A DNA stretch of 64,000 nucleotides from Streptomyces mobaraensis NBRC 13819 = DSM 40847 (GTDB lineage: Bacteria > Actinomycetota > Actinomycetes > Streptomycetales > Streptomycetaceae): contig NZ_CP072827.1 in assembly GCF_017916255.1 (NCBI RefSeq), forward strand, positions 7,093,501 through 7,157,500, read 5' to 3'. Positions within the stretch are counted from its first letter, which is position 1, and each line of letters opens with the position of its first letter. The notes beneath the pieces were generated by a model. It did not search any database and was not told where the DNA came from. It worked only from the letters and a program-made list of their open reading frames with translations. A program made the translations under genes and the position numbers. Of this stretch, positions 26,239 through 35,307 are shown one piece after another.

Positions 26239-26414
26239 CGGCCCGCTAGTGTTCCCCGAACGGGAGCCGGAACCACACGCGTTCACCCCTTCTCGGGGCC
26301 GCGGGAGAGAACGAGTGGGTCCGGGCGCGGCGGAGGGAACCCCCGGCGGGGGTACGCCCTCTCCCCAACCGGAATCGTGCAGAGGTGGACACAACCCGAA
26401 TGCGGGGACAGTTG

Positions 26415-27494
26415 ATGACAGAGAGAGTCGCACAGCGGCGGTCGTCGGGCGTGCGGAAGGCGGCCGGAAAGGCGGCGGTGGTACTGGCGGCCGGGGTCGT
26501 GCTCGCGGGCACCGCGGCGTCGGCCGAGGCAGCTCCGGCGGCGCGGACCGCCCCGGCCAAACCCGACTGCGGCGGTTTCCGCGCGTCCGCCGCGCCGGCG
26601 GTGCCCGCCGCCGACCAGGACCAGGCGCCGGAGGTCCCGCCGACCCTGGCGGGCAAGGGCGCGCTCTCCTACTCCGTCGCCTCGGCCCAGGCCCCCATCG
26701 GCCTGTGGTCCAAGGCCGGACTGACCCTGCGCACCCCCGTCGCCAAGGGCACCGCCCGCCTCGACGTCAGCAGCCGCGGGTTCAGCACCGACTCGGTGAC
26801 GGTCCAGCGCTACGAGCCCGCCAAGCACGCCTGGGTGGACCTCGACACCCGTTCCGGCGGCGGCAGCTGGCCGCACCGCGGCACGTTCACCTTCCCGGTC
26901 TCCGCCCCCAAGGCGAGCGCCAAGCACCCGTACGCCGTCGCCCTCCGGTTCCAGGACCTCGACAGCCCCGGCACCCTCACCGTCAACGCGTCCGTCGCCG
27001 ACGGCCGGGGCCACACCTACCGGGCGCCGGCCCGCACCGTGACCGCCACCCGGCCGCAGGTCTCCGTCGCCGGCTGGGCGAACGGCACCGCGAAGCTGAC
27101 GCGCGGCGGCGCGGCGCAGCCCTTCACCATCACCGTGCGCAACACCACCAACCGCGCCTACCCGGCGCTCAACGTCAACTACTTCGCCTACGGCGCCGGC
27201 AAGCGGCACGCGCTGACCCCGAAGGACCTGGTCCTCCAGCAGTACCGGCCGGGCCGCGGCTGGGAGAAGGTCGCCCTGACCGCGGGCGGCTGCGACCCGG
27301 GCATGGGCGCCGCGCTGCTCCCGAACCGGACCGCCGTCGCCCCCGGCGCCAAGGCCGTCTACCGGCTGCGGCTGGCCGTCGCCGGGTCCGCGCCCAAGGA
27401 CGTGGTCACGGGGGACAGCGGGTTCTCGGTGAGCAACGGCGACCAGTCGTTCGCGAACAAGCGGCTGCCCTTCACCATCCGCGCCGGCAAGTAG
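26415..27494 (+). CDS. Secreted protein of unknown function
   Basis: 359 residues from ATG 26415 (GGGGACAG upstream). A Sec signal peptide (RKAAGKAAVVLAAGVVLAG) is cleaved after an Ala-rich site near residue 40. The mature protein is rich in Ala, Thr and Val and looks all-beta. It has two Ig-like halves: the first with LSYSVASAQAPIGLWSKAGLTLRTPV, the second with TITVRNTTNRAYPALNVNYFAYGAGK. Only two cysteines are seen in the mature chain. No catalytic motif and no sorting signal were found, so a free extracellular adhesion-like or binding role is possible, by inference. A terminator hairpin follows. Confidence 0.75.
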   Translation: MTERVAQRRSSGVRKAAGKAAVVLAAGVVLAGTAASAEAAPAARTAPAKPDCGGFRASAAPAVPAADQDQAPEVPPTLAGKGALSYSVASAQAPIGLWSKAGLTLRTPVAKGTARLDVSSRGFSTDSVTVQRYEPAKHAWVDLDTRSGGGSWPHRGTFTFPVSAPKASAKHPYAVALRFQDLDSPGTLTVNASVADGRGHTYRAPARTVTATRPQVSVAGWANGTAKLTRGGAAQPFTITVRNTTNRAYPALNVNYFAYGAGKRHALTPKDLVLQQYRPGRGWEKVALTAGGCDPGMGAALLPNRTAVAPGAKAVYRLRLAVAGSAPKDVVTGDSGFSVSNGDQSFANKRLPFTIRAGK

Positions 27495-27511
27495 CGCGGT
27501 ACGGCAGTCGA

Positions 27512-27551
27512 GGAGCCGCCCGGGGGCATCCCGGGCGGCTCCGCCGCTTTT
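27512..27551 (+). terminator. Rho-independent terminator
   Basis: A perfect 13-bp stem (27512-27524 with 27530-27542), a five-base loop and then GCCGCTTTT. It is one of the few hairpins here followed by a T-run, and lies 17 bases past the secreted-protein stop. Confidence 0.8.
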
Positions 27552-27626
27552 CGACGGGAAAAAAGGCGGACGAAAGGTAGCGTTCGAGACGTCGTATCCG
27601 AAATGTCCGAACCTCGGGGACCCGTC

Positions 27627-28070
27627 ATGCTCAAGGGATTCAAGAACTTCGTCATGCGCGGCGACATCGTCGTCGTCGCGGTCGGCCTGATCATCGCGCT
27701 GGCGCTGAGCACCCTCATCAAGGCGTTCACGGACTTCGTGATCAACCCGATCATCGCCAGCCTGCAGGGCGGCCACTCGCTCGGCCTCGGCTGGCAGCTC
27801 GGCCGGGCCGGGAACAAGGCCACCTACCTCGACCTCGGCGCCTTCATCTCCGCGGCCATCTACTTCCTCATCTTCATGGCCGTCGTCTACTTCTTCATCG
27901 TCCTCCCGTACCGGCACGTCCAGGCCCGCCGCGGCGTCGTCGTCTTCGACGAGCCGGGACCCCTGCGGACCTGCCCGGCCTGCCTCTCCGAGGACCTCCC
28001 CGCGGCCGCCACCCGGTGCCTCCACTGCTGCGCCGACCTCCCCGCGACGGGCGGGCGGGCGCACGCCTGA
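27627..28070 (+). CDS. mscL: Large-conductance mechanosensitive channel with zinc-ribbon tail
   Basis: 147 residues from ATG 27627 (GGGGACC upstream; an in-frame ATG at 27603 is possible). The MscL core is clear: MLKGFKNFVMRGDIVVVAVGL leading into TM1, FTDFVINPI, a short periplasmic loop, and TM2 SAAIYFLIFMAVVYFFIV. The C-terminal part is not the usual charged helix bundle: after the membrane it has CPAC-N11-CLHC, a zinc-ribbon-like pattern. The channel releases solutes on hypo-osmotic shock. The ribbon may gate it or bind metal, by inference. Confidence 0.88.
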   Translation: MLKGFKNFVMRGDIVVVAVGLIIALALSTLIKAFTDFVINPIIASLQGGHSLGLGWQLGRAGNKATYLDLGAFISAAIYFLIFMAVVYFFIVLPYRHVQARRGVVVFDEPGPLRTCPACLSEDLPAAATRCLHCCADLPATGGRAHA

Positions 28071-28456
28071 GACCGGCCGGGCACCACGGGAAGAGGGCCG
28101 CCCGCCGTGCGCGGACATTCCCCCCGACCGCCCGGAAATGGCGGACCCGCCATTTCCGGGCGACGGACGCGGGAATTCCGTGCGGAAGTCCTCCCTTTCC
28201 GCTTCCGCGCCGCGCGGGTATTCACACCGCGCGGCGAGAACGGAAGGAGCCGCCCCCACCGCTCAACCACCGGCCCAGTTCGGGGGCCGTGCCACCCGGC
28301 GCGCCCCCGCCGATCGGCCGAGCGGAATTCCCGGAAACCGGCGGTCGCCGCGTACGGACGCTTAACCGCCACGGCCCGCGGGAACAATCAGTCCGGCCTC
28401 GATTCGTGCGGATCGCGAGAACCGCCGAACCGCACCGAGCAACGGGATGAATCCGT
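28071..28456. other. Gene-free spacer after mscL
   Basis: 386 bases with no supported ORF. It contains a hairpin at 28129-28162, then the promoter region of the PAS-GAF-SpoIIE gene. Several GGAATTCC-like words occur without obvious periodicity. Confidence 0.5.
28129..28162 (+). terminator. Terminator hairpin after mscL
   Basis: A perfect 15-bp stem (28129-28143 with 28148-28162) and four-base loop GACC, 59 bases past the mscL stop. No T-tract. Confidence 0.65.
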
Positions 28457-30622
28457 ATGGACACGAACGCCGCACCGGACGCTCCCGGCCCGCCGCCGGA
28501 CGACGCGGCCGACCTGGGGCGGTGGGCGCTGACCCAGTTCCCCATCGGGATCGCCGTCTACGACCGGGACAACCGACTGGTGACCGCCAACGACGAGATG
28601 GTCCGGCTGAGCGGCCTGAGCCGTGACGGCCTCACCGGCCGGCGCCTCGACGAGCTGCTCCCCCTGGCGCCGTTCGAGGAGTTCGCCCGCATCGGCGACG
28701 AGGTCCTCCGCACCGGCCGGGCGGTCCGCGCCGACAACTACTTCGTGTCCCCCGGCGACGGCCGCGAACGCGCCTGGGCCAGCTTCTTCACCCCGATCAA
28801 GGACGCCGAGGGCCGCACCCTGGGACTCTCCCTCGCCGCCCTCGACGTCACCGCCGAGTACCGTGCCCGGCAGCGGCTCGCCCTCGTCAACGACGCCGGC
28901 GCCCGGATCGGCACCACCCTGGACATGGACCGCACCGCCGCGGAGCTCGCCGAGTCCACCGTCGGCCGGTTCGCCGACTTCGTCGCGGTCGACCTGCTTC
29001 CGGACGGCGGCGGCGCCGGCGGGGAGGCCGGGCGGCCCGGCCACGACGAGGCCGTCGAGCTGCGCCGCACCGCCCGGCGCTGGGCCGTCCCCGAGGACCC
29101 GTCCGGCCCCGGCCCCTCGTCCCTCGCGAACGGCACCTACCGCTGCCCGCCGCACTCGCCGCCCGCCCTCGCCCTCGCCACCGGCAAACCCGCCCGCCAC
29201 CGGGGCGACGAACCGGCGATCCGCTCCTGGGCCGCGGACGCGCCCGCGCTGCCGCCCGCCGTGCGCGCCCGCGGCGTCGGCTCGCTCCTCGCCGTACCGC
29301 TGGCCGCGCACGATACCGTCTCCGGGCTGGCCCTGTTCGTCCGGCACCCGGACACCGAGCCGTTCGACGACCACGACCTGCTGCTCGCCGAGGAGATCAC
29401 CGCCCGCGCCGCCGTCTGCGTCGAGAACGCCCGGCGGTACGCCCGCGAGCGCGCCGTCGCCCTGACCCTCCAGCGCAGCCTGCTGCCCGCGAGGCTCTCC
29501 GGTCACACGGCCGTGGAGGTCACCTCCCGCTACCTGCCCGCCACCGCGCAGACCGGCCTCGGCGGCGACTGGTACGACGTGATCCCGCTGTCCGGGGCCC
29601 GGGTCGCGCTGGTCGTCGGCGACGTCGTCGGGCACGGCCTCCAGGCGTCCGCGACCATGGGACGGCTGCGCGCCGCCGTCCGCACGCTGGCCGACATCGA
29701 CCTGCCCCCGGACGAGCTCCTCACCCACCTCGACGACCTCGTCGTCCAGCTCGCCCAGGACCGCGCGGCCCAGGCGCGGGACGGCGACGCGGGCGACGAG
29801 GCGGGGGAGACGGACGCGTCCTGCCTCTACGCGGTGTACGACCCGGTCTCCCGCCGGCTCGTCGCCGCGAGCGCCGACCACCCGCCGCCCGTCCTGGTGA
29901 CCCCCGACGGCACCGCCCGGTTCCTGGAACTGCCCCCGGGCCCGGCGCTGGGCGTGGGCGGACTGCCGTTCGAGTCGCTGGAGGTGGAGGTGCCGGAGGG
30001 CAGCCTGCTCGCGCTCTACACCGACGGGCTCGTGGAGGGGCGCGGGGCCGGTTCCGGTTCCGGCCTCGAACCGGGCTCCGGTTCGGCGACCGACGGTGAG
30101 GGCAGCCGGCTGCTGCGGCGCACGCTGGCCCGGCCCCCCGCCGAGCTGGAGCGCGTCTGCGACGACGTCCTCGCCGCCCTCCTCCCGGAGCGCCCCGCCG
30201 ACGACGTCGCCCTGCTGCTGGCCCGCACCCGGGCGCTGGACGCCGACCGGGTGAGCACCTGGGAGCTGACCGACCACCCCGCGTCGGTGGCCGACGCCCG
30301 CAAGCGGGTGGCCGACCAGCTCGCCGCGTGGGGGCTGGAGGAGCTCGCCTTCACCACGGAACTCGTCGTCAGCGAGCTGGTCACCAACGCCATCCGGCAC
30401 GCCGCACCGCCCATCAGGCTCCGGCTGATCCGGGACGGCGCGCTGATCTGCGAGGTGTCCGACGGCAGCAGCACCTCGCCGCGGATGCGCCGGGCCCGGG
30501 CCTTCGACGAGGGCGGCCGGGGGCTGCTGCTGGTCGCCCAGCTCTGCCGGCGGTGGGGCACCCGGTTCACGTCCGGCGGCAAGACCATCTGGGCGGAGCA
30601 GCCGCTGACGACGGTGGCCTGA
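28457..30622 (+). CDS. PAS-GAF-SpoIIE phosphatase with HATPase (anti-sigma-type) domain
   Basis: A 721-residue multidomain signalling protein. A PAS domain lies at about 20-125 (LTQFPIGIAVYDRDNRLVTAN). A GAF domain spans about 140-335. A PP2C/SpoIIE phosphatase starts at about 345, with metal aspartates in GLGGDWYDVIPL and VVGDVVGHGLQASATMGRLR and the late DGLVEGR and PADDVALLL motifs. A C-terminal HATPase_c domain of the RsbW type (ELVVSELVTNAIRH, GRGLLLVAQLCRRWG) lies at about 600-715. The architecture combines an anti-anti-sigma phosphatase with an anti-sigma kinase, so it should tune a partner-switching sigma-factor cascade in response to the PAS/GAF ligands. No sigma gene adjoins it. Confidence 0.93.
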   Translation: MDTNAAPDAPGPPPDDAADLGRWALTQFPIGIAVYDRDNRLVTANDEMVRLSGLSRDGLTGRRLDELLPLAPFEEFARIGDEVLRTGRAVRADNYFVSPGDGRERAWASFFTPIKDAEGRTLGLSLAALDVTAEYRARQRLALVNDAGARIGTTLDMDRTAAELAESTVGRFADFVAVDLLPDGGGAGGEAGRPGHDEAVELRRTARRWAVPEDPSGPGPSSLANGTYRCPPHSPPALALATGKPARHRGDEPAIRSWAADAPALPPAVRARGVGSLLAVPLAAHDTVSGLALFVRHPDTEPFDDHDLLLAEEITARAAVCVENARRYARERAVALTLQRSLLPARLSGHTAVEVTSRYLPATAQTGLGGDWYDVIPLSGARVALVVGDVVGHGLQASATMGRLRAAVRTLADIDLPPDELLTHLDDLVVQLAQDRAAQARDGDAGDEAGETDASCLYAVYDPVSRRLVAASADHPPPVLVTPDGTARFLELPPGPALGVGGLPFESLEVEVPEGSLLALYTDGLVEGRGAGSGSGLEPGSGSATDGEGSRLLRRTLARPPAELERVCDDVLAALLPERPADDVALLLARTRALDADRVSTWELTDHPASVADARKRVADQLAAWGLEELAFTTELVVSELVTNAIRHAAPPIRLRLIRDGALICEVSDGSSTSPRMRRARAFDEGGRGLLLVAQLCRRWGTRFTSGGKTIWAEQPLTTVA

Positions 30623-30656
30623 CGGACCGCGCGCCGCCCGCGTCCCCGGGAGCCGG

Positions 30657-31043
30657 TCAGTGGCGGACGACCCGGTAACTGAGCGCGGGGTAAGGGAAGT
30701 TCCCCCAGTGCAGACTGCCGAGCGCGTCGTAGAGGTCGCCGGGCCGGCCGGGCGCTCCGGTGCGGCAGTCGCGGTTGAAGTAGACCTGGATGTCGGCGTC
30801 GGTCAAGTTGACGGCCGACAGCGCCGGTTCGGCGAGGTTCCGGCAGGCAGGATCCGTGATGTCGACCGGTGCCTGTCTGCCGGTCAGATCGGTCCCGGAG
30901 GCGAAGTACGCCACCGGGGCGTGCGGGAGGTCGGCCGCGGACGCCGGCTGGGCGAGGCCCGCGCCCAGCAGCAGCGCGGCACCGGAAAGGGCGGCGGCGC
31001 CGGCGGTCAGCGTCTTCTTGCGGTTCTTCCGGAACGTGGTCAT
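30657..31043 (-). CDS. Small secreted protein, beta/gamma-crystallin-like
   Basis: 128 residues from ATG 31043 (GGAGTG upstream). The signal peptide FRKNRKKTLTAGAAALSGAAL is cleaved after PASA. The mature chain of about 88 residues has two cysteines (ACRNL and NRDCRTG) and the pattern SAVNLTDADIQVYFNRDC then HWGNFPYPALSYRV. This recalls beta/gamma-crystallin-type secreted proteins, the fold of the Streptomyces metalloproteinase inhibitor. The fold guess is by eye only. A gene for an M4 metalloprotease lies 1.6 kb away. Confidence 0.65.
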   Translation of the reverse strand: MTTFRKNRKKTLTAGAAALSGAALLLGAGLAQPASAADLPHAPVAYFASGTDLTGRQAPVDITDPACRNLAEPALSAVNLTDADIQVYFNRDCRTGAPGRPGDLYDALGSLHWGNFPYPALSYRVVRH

Positions 31044-31291
31044 GGGTGCACTCCGTTTCGGCGGGTCCTCGGCGCCGTCGCGGTGTGCGGAACCGTCCGC
31101 CCGCGGCGGGACGCCCATGTTCCTTGCATCTTCAATAGTCCGCCCGGGAGCGTCAACCGACGGCCGCCCGGCGGCCGTTCGAGGCGCGTGATCCGGCCAG
31201 TAGGGACCGCGTACCAGAATGGACCCGCGCGCCCGGCACGGCCGAGGCCGCGGCGACCCGCCGGCCCGCGGCGGGCGAGGAGGGAGAGCAC

Positions 31292-32599
31292 GTGCCGACG
31301 TACGAGACCCGGCAGTCCCCGGCGGCCCCGCCCGGCCGGCGGACCGTGGTGGCCGCCGCCCTGCTGGCCGCCGTCGCCGGACCGGCGGCGCGGGCCGCCG
31401 CGGCGGCCCCCGACCGCCCCCGGGCGGCCCCGGCGCCGCTCCGGCTGCCCGCGCCCACCGGTCCGCACGCGATCGGCACGGCCGCGCTGCACCTGACCGA
31501 CACCGCCCGGCCGGACCCATGGCGGCGCGACCGGCCGCGCGAGGTGATGGTCAGCTTCTGGTACCCGGCCGCCGCCGGCCCAGGCGGCGCGGAGCCGGCG
31601 CCCCACATGGAGCCCGCGGCGGCCGTCCACTTCGGCGGGGAGGACGGCATGGCCGCCCTCAACTACCGGGTACCCCCGGGGAGTACGGACTGGCGGGAGA
31701 CGCGGAGCCACGCCCGGCCCGGCGCCCGGGTGCTGCCCGGCGGGCCCCGGCCGGTCGTGCTCTGGTCGTCCGGCGTCGGCGACCCGCGCACCTGGGGCAC
31801 CGGCCTCGTCGAGGAGCTGGCCTCGCGCGGCTACGTCGTCGTCACCGTCGACCACACCTACGAGGCGTCCGAGGTCCGGTTCCCGGACGGGACGCTGGTG
31901 GCGTCCCTCCTGCCCGCGCTGATGAAGCAGGAGAAGCCGGACCTCGCGGCGCTCACCCGCCTGACGATGGAGGCCCGGGTGGGCGACGCGACGTTCGTGC
32001 TCGACCGGCTGCACGCGCTCCGGCACGGCGGCCGTACGGCGGCGGAACGCGCGCTCCCGCGCGGGCTGGCGGAGGCGCTGGACCTGTCGCGGACCGGTAT
32101 GGCCGGGCACTCCGGGGGCGGTTTCACGGCGGCCCAGGTCCTGCGTGACGACCGGCGGCTCGTCACCGGGATCAACCTGGACGGGCAGATGCACTTCCCG
32201 GCCCGGGCCGACGGGACGGGCGTCGTACTGGGCGAGGTGGCCGAGAAGGGGCTCGACCGCCCGTTCCTGCTGGTCGGTTCGGCCGCGGACGTGGCCGACA
32301 ACCGGCCGTCGTGGGACGCGCTCGTCCGGCACAGCCGGGGGCACGTCCGGCGGCTGATCGTCCACGACACCGCCCACGGCGCGTTCACCGACGCCGCCGC
32401 GCTGCTGCCGCCCCTGGCCGAACGGGGCACGGTCCCCCGGGAGACGGTGACGGAGCTCCTCGGGGCGCTGCCCGCGGAACGGTCGATCGCGATCACCCGG
32501 GGGCTCGTCACCGCCTTCCTCGACCGGCGGCTGCGCGACCGGGACACCCGGCCGGGGGACGTGCCGACGGGCCCGTTCCCCGAGGTGGAACGGGCCTAG
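31292..32599 (+). CDS. Secreted alpha/beta hydrolase (PAF-acetylhydrolase-like)
   Basis: 435 residues. The N-terminus has a twin-arginine-like signal (GRRTVVAAALLAAVAG) and an Ala/Pro-rich linker. The hydrolase core has the nucleophile elbow GHSGGG (about 272), an oxyanion region LWSSGVGDP and a late His in VHDTAHGAF. REVMVSFWYPA near residue 85 is typical of platelet-activating-factor acetylhydrolase II-like and related chlorophyllase/cutinase-like esterases. It should cleave short-chain lipid esters or polyesters outside the cell. The GTG start has GGAGGGAG upstream. The stop faces the M4 protease stop across a perfect palindromic terminator. Confidence 0.87.
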   Translation: MPTYETRQSPAAPPGRRTVVAAALLAAVAGPAARAAAAAPDRPRAAPAPLRLPAPTGPHAIGTAALHLTDTARPDPWRRDRPREVMVSFWYPAAAGPGGAEPAPHMEPAAAVHFGGEDGMAALNYRVPPGSTDWRETRSHARPGARVLPGGPRPVVLWSSGVGDPRTWGTGLVEELASRGYVVVTVDHTYEASEVRFPDGTLVASLLPALMKQEKPDLAALTRLTMEARVGDATFVLDRLHALRHGGRTAAERALPRGLAEALDLSRTGMAGHSGGGFTAAQVLRDDRRLVTGINLDGQMHFPARADGTGVVLGEVAEKGLDRPFLLVGSAADVADNRPSWDALVRHSRGHVRRLIVHDTAHGAFTDAAALLPPLAERGTVPRETVTELLGALPAERSIAITRGLVTAFLDRRLRDRDTRPGDVPTGPFPEVERA

Positions 32600-32601
32600 T
32601 G

Positions 32602-32633
32602 GGAACGCGGGCCCCGGCCGGGGCCCGCGTTCC
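32602..32633. terminator. Bidirectional terminator between hydrolase and M4 protease
   Basis: A fully palindromic 32-base sequence (16-base arms, no loop bases) between two convergent stops at 32599 and 32637. It can serve both genes. Confidence 0.75.
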
Positions 32634-32636
32634 TCG

Positions 32637-34463
32637 TCAGCGCTGGGCCGACGGGGTGTTGGCCTCGGTCACGTTGACCGCGGCCCAGGCGCGGTCGACG
32701 GCCTTGTACTCGGCGCTGTCGGCGCCGTGGATGTCCGCGGCGGCCTGGAGCGTGGCCTTGCGGGCGTCGTGGAAGTCGGACGTCGAGACCATGTACCGGG
32801 TGAGCGCCCGGTAGAAGATCTGCTCCGCCTTGTCCCGGCCGATGCCCGTCACCGACTGCCCGTCGTAGGTGGGGGAGTCGTAGGAGAACTTCCCGATCGT
32901 CTTCTTGCCGCTGCCCTCGGCGAGCAGGTAGAAGGCGTGCGAGGAGACGCCCGAACCGGCGTGCACCTCACGGTCGTAGGAGCCGGCGTCCCAGTAGTCG
33001 ACCGTGCCCTCCAGCCGGTCCAGCGAGGGCTTGTCGAGGCGGCGCAGGAACTGCTGGTCCAGGCCGAGCTTCTCACCGAGCAGGTAGTTCGGGGGGTTGG
33101 CCGTGTTGTTGGTGCGGAACTCCATGCCGGTGCCGAAGATGTCCGCGAACGACTCGTTGAGCGAGCCGGCCTCGCCGAACTGGTTGCCGTTGGCGTCCAC
33201 CCGGGTCGGCTGGAAGTCCGCCGTGGCCGAGATGACGCCGTGGGTGAGCTCGTGGCCGGTGACGTCCAGGGCCACCAGGGGCTGCTTGAACGTTTCTCCG
33301 TCGCCGTCGCCGTAGAGCATGCACCAGCAGTCGGGGGACCAGAAGGCGTTGCCCACCTTGTTGCCGAAGTGCACCAGGGCGCGCGGGCCGACGCCGTCGT
33401 TCTTGATGCCGTTCCGGCCGAACGTGCTCTTGTAGTAGTCGAAGGTGCTGGTGACGCCGAACTGGGCGTCCACGGCCGCGCTGGTCGGGTCGGAGGCGGT
33501 GCCGTTGCCCCAGCGGTTGGTGCTGTTGGTGAACGCCTTGCCGCTGGTGAAGGTCTCGAGCTCCTGGCCGCCCGCGGTGCGCGTCTCGGCGTTGCCGCGG
33601 CCGAGGTCCTTGAGGGTGAAGGTGCTGCGCGCGGTCTGGGTGGTGGAGAGCGGGACGGTGCCGACGAAGATCGAGGCACCGCTGCCGGTCGCCGCCGCCG
33701 GGTAGCCGGCCGCCGCGCCGGAGCCGGCGGCCCTCGGCGTGGCCGCCGCGCCGAGGTGCGGCGCGGCGGCGCGGCCCTTGGCGCGCAGGGTGTCCTTGAG
33801 CTTGGGGGAGATGAACGCGTCGGTGAGCGGGGTGGTCGCGAGGATCTTCCCCGAGACGGCGTCCACGGTCACCGCGCGCAGGGCGCCCTTCTCGGCCGCG
33901 TGGCCGCCGGTGACGGTCACCCGGTAGGCGAGGACGGACTTGCCGTTGGTGGCGTCCACCACCAGCTCGGTGCGGCCCGCCGTGCCCTTGACCGCCTCGG
34001 CGGCCTTGGCGGCGGCCTGACGCTCCGTCAGTTCCGGCTTGACGGACTTCACGGCCACCTGGTGCCGCGCGGCCCGGGTGACGCCCGCGTAGCCGCCCTT
34101 GGCGTCGAGGTGGACGACGAGGTCGCCGCCGACCACCGGAACGCCCTTGTAGGCGCGCTCGAACCGGACGTGGCGCTTGCCCTCCGGGTCGACGAGGGAG
34201 TCCTTGACGGTCAGCGTCTCCTGCGGGCCGACGCCGGTGTCCTTGGCGTGGGCGACGGCGGCGGAGCGGGCCGCCCGCACGTCATCGGCACCGGCCACCT
34301 GCGAGGCCGCGGAGCCGGGTCTCGCCGTGGCCACCGTCTGCGCCGTGCTCCGTGCCGTGCCCGTCGCCGGGGCGGCCACGGCGCCGCCGGCCATGGCCGC
34401 CGCCGCGGCCACCGCGACGGCGACAGTCAGTATTCGGCCGGGGGTTGTGGGGGATGTACGCAC
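32637..34463 (-). CDS. Secreted M4 (thermolysin-like) neutral metalloprotease
   Basis: A 608-residue pre-pro-protease. Signal peptide ILTVAVAVAAAAAMAGGAVA; FTP/PepSY propeptide at about 40-225 (GPQETLTVKDSLVDPEG, VVGGDLVVHLD). The catalytic domain has the zinc motif GHELTHGV, the downstream zinc glutamate in NESFADIFG and the C-terminal His region HAGSGVSSHAFYLLAEG. It cleaves on the amino side of hydrophobic residues and is activated extracellularly. GTG start with AAAGGGCG nine bases upstream. The long upstream region contains AT-rich inverted repeats that are likely regulatory. Confidence 0.93.
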   Translation of the reverse strand: MRTSPTTPGRILTVAVAVAAAAAMAGGAVAAPATGTARSTAQTVATARPGSAASQVAGADDVRAARSAAVAHAKDTGVGPQETLTVKDSLVDPEGKRHVRFERAYKGVPVVGGDLVVHLDAKGGYAGVTRAARHQVAVKSVKPELTERQAAAKAAEAVKGTAGRTELVVDATNGKSVLAYRVTVTGGHAAEKGALRAVTVDAVSGKILATTPLTDAFISPKLKDTLRAKGRAAAPHLGAAATPRAAGSGAAAGYPAAATGSGASIFVGTVPLSTTQTARSTFTLKDLGRGNAETRTAGGQELETFTSGKAFTNSTNRWGNGTASDPTSAAVDAQFGVTSTFDYYKSTFGRNGIKNDGVGPRALVHFGNKVGNAFWSPDCWCMLYGDGDGETFKQPLVALDVTGHELTHGVISATADFQPTRVDANGNQFGEAGSLNESFADIFGTGMEFRTNNTANPPNYLLGEKLGLDQQFLRRLDKPSLDRLEGTVDYWDAGSYDREVHAGSGVSSHAFYLLAEGSGKKTIGKFSYDSPTYDGQSVTGIGRDKAEQIFYRALTRYMVSTSDFHDARKATLQAAADIHGADSAEYKAVDRAWAAVNVTEANTPSAQR

Positions 34464-34841
34464 TGTTCAGCGCCCTTTGCGTCATGACGGCCCGGGGTGA
34501 CCGGGCCGCTGGCGGGGGGCGGTGCTGTCACTCGTGCACCGCGGGACCTGTGGTCCCGGGCAGACTGTGCAGCGCTTGGCATGCGCATGGAAAGACTGTT
34601 TACACGGTGTTCACATCAGTTGATCAACTTTTGACATGAGATCAACTGAGGGTGAACGACGGGCAACAGGACGTCCGTTCGCACCGGGAGACCGGTCAAA
34701 GGCGCGGCGGGTTGCGCGAGTTCGGCGACCGTTCAGCATGTGGGACGGTCGGTGACGCGGTGCGTGTCCGTGGTGACACGGCGGTCCCGACGCGCCCGTC
34801 GTGTCACGTACGCGCCGGCGCTCCCGCCGTCGCCCCCGCCG
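34464..34841. other. Regulatory region upstream of the M4 protease
   Basis: 378 bases without a supported gene. It holds a GGGACC-type inverted repeat at 34542-34558 (seven-base arms) and the AT-rich repeats near 34616-34649. The frames seen here are Arg-rich shadows. Confidence 0.5.
34616..34649. promoter_or_regulatory. TCAGTTGATC ... GATCAACTGA inverted repeat
   Basis: Ten-base arms at 34616-34625 and 34640-34649 are separated by 14 bases. The left arm also forms a perfect 12-base palindrome AGTTGATCAACT (34618-34629). The patch is strikingly AT-rich for this genome and lies about 155-185 bases upstream of the M4 protease start. Confidence 0.5.
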
Positions 34842-35267
34842 TCACGCGCGGTGCGGCCAGTCGCCGCCCGGGACGCGGACGCCCTCCGCGCGCAGCCGGC
34901 GGGCGACGCGCTCGGCGGCCAGGTAGACCCACGCGCGGACCGTCTCGCCCCGCTCGGTGCGCACGTCGCGCACCACCCGGTCGTAGAGGTTGCCGGGACC
35001 CCCTGGGCGGTGGCCCTCCAGCTCGTCGAGGGCGGCGAGCACGGCCGCGCGGCCGGCCGGGGCGAGCGTCATCAACTCGCCGCGGATCTCACCGGCCGGC
35101 GCGCTCACCGCGAACGGGTAGCCCGGGCCCTCGTACAGCACCGCCCCCGCCAGCAGGGCCGGGACCTCGCCGGCCGTCCGGCCGCGCAGGAACGCGTCGT
35201 AGTTGACGCCGCCGCGGCGCAGCGTGCCGTAGACGAAGACCGGCAGCGGCGCGTCGTCCTCCGTCAT
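34842..35267 (-). CDS. Gamma-glutamylcyclotransferase-like (AIG2) protein
   Basis: A 141-residue cytosolic protein. The YGTLRRG phosphate/substrate loop lies at about 13-19, the general-base glutamate is in LDELEGH near residue 82, and the ending WVYLAAERVARRL fits the AIG2/BtrG fold. Such enzymes cyclise gamma-glutamyl amines to 5-oxoproline and a free amine. It could serve the gamma-glutamyl pathway of the FluG-like pair at 2.8-5.3 kb, but it is 30 kb away and the link is speculative. The start ATG has GGGGATG overlap and GAGG upstream. Confidence 0.88.
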   Translation of the reverse strand: MTEDDAPLPVFVYGTLRRGGVNYDAFLRGRTAGEVPALLAGAVLYEGPGYPFAVSAPAGEIRGELMTLAPAGRAAVLAALDELEGHRPGGPGNLYDRVVRDVRTERGETVRAWVYLAAERVARRLRAEGVRVPGGDWPHRA

Positions 35268-35307
35268 CCCCGCCTCCCCGCCGGCCGCGTGCCGTCAGCC
35301 TAACCGG

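Noticed and set aside
34652..35206. 184-codon + frame antisense to the cyclotransferase gene
   Set aside because: Arg-rich shadow of the real minus-strand gene.
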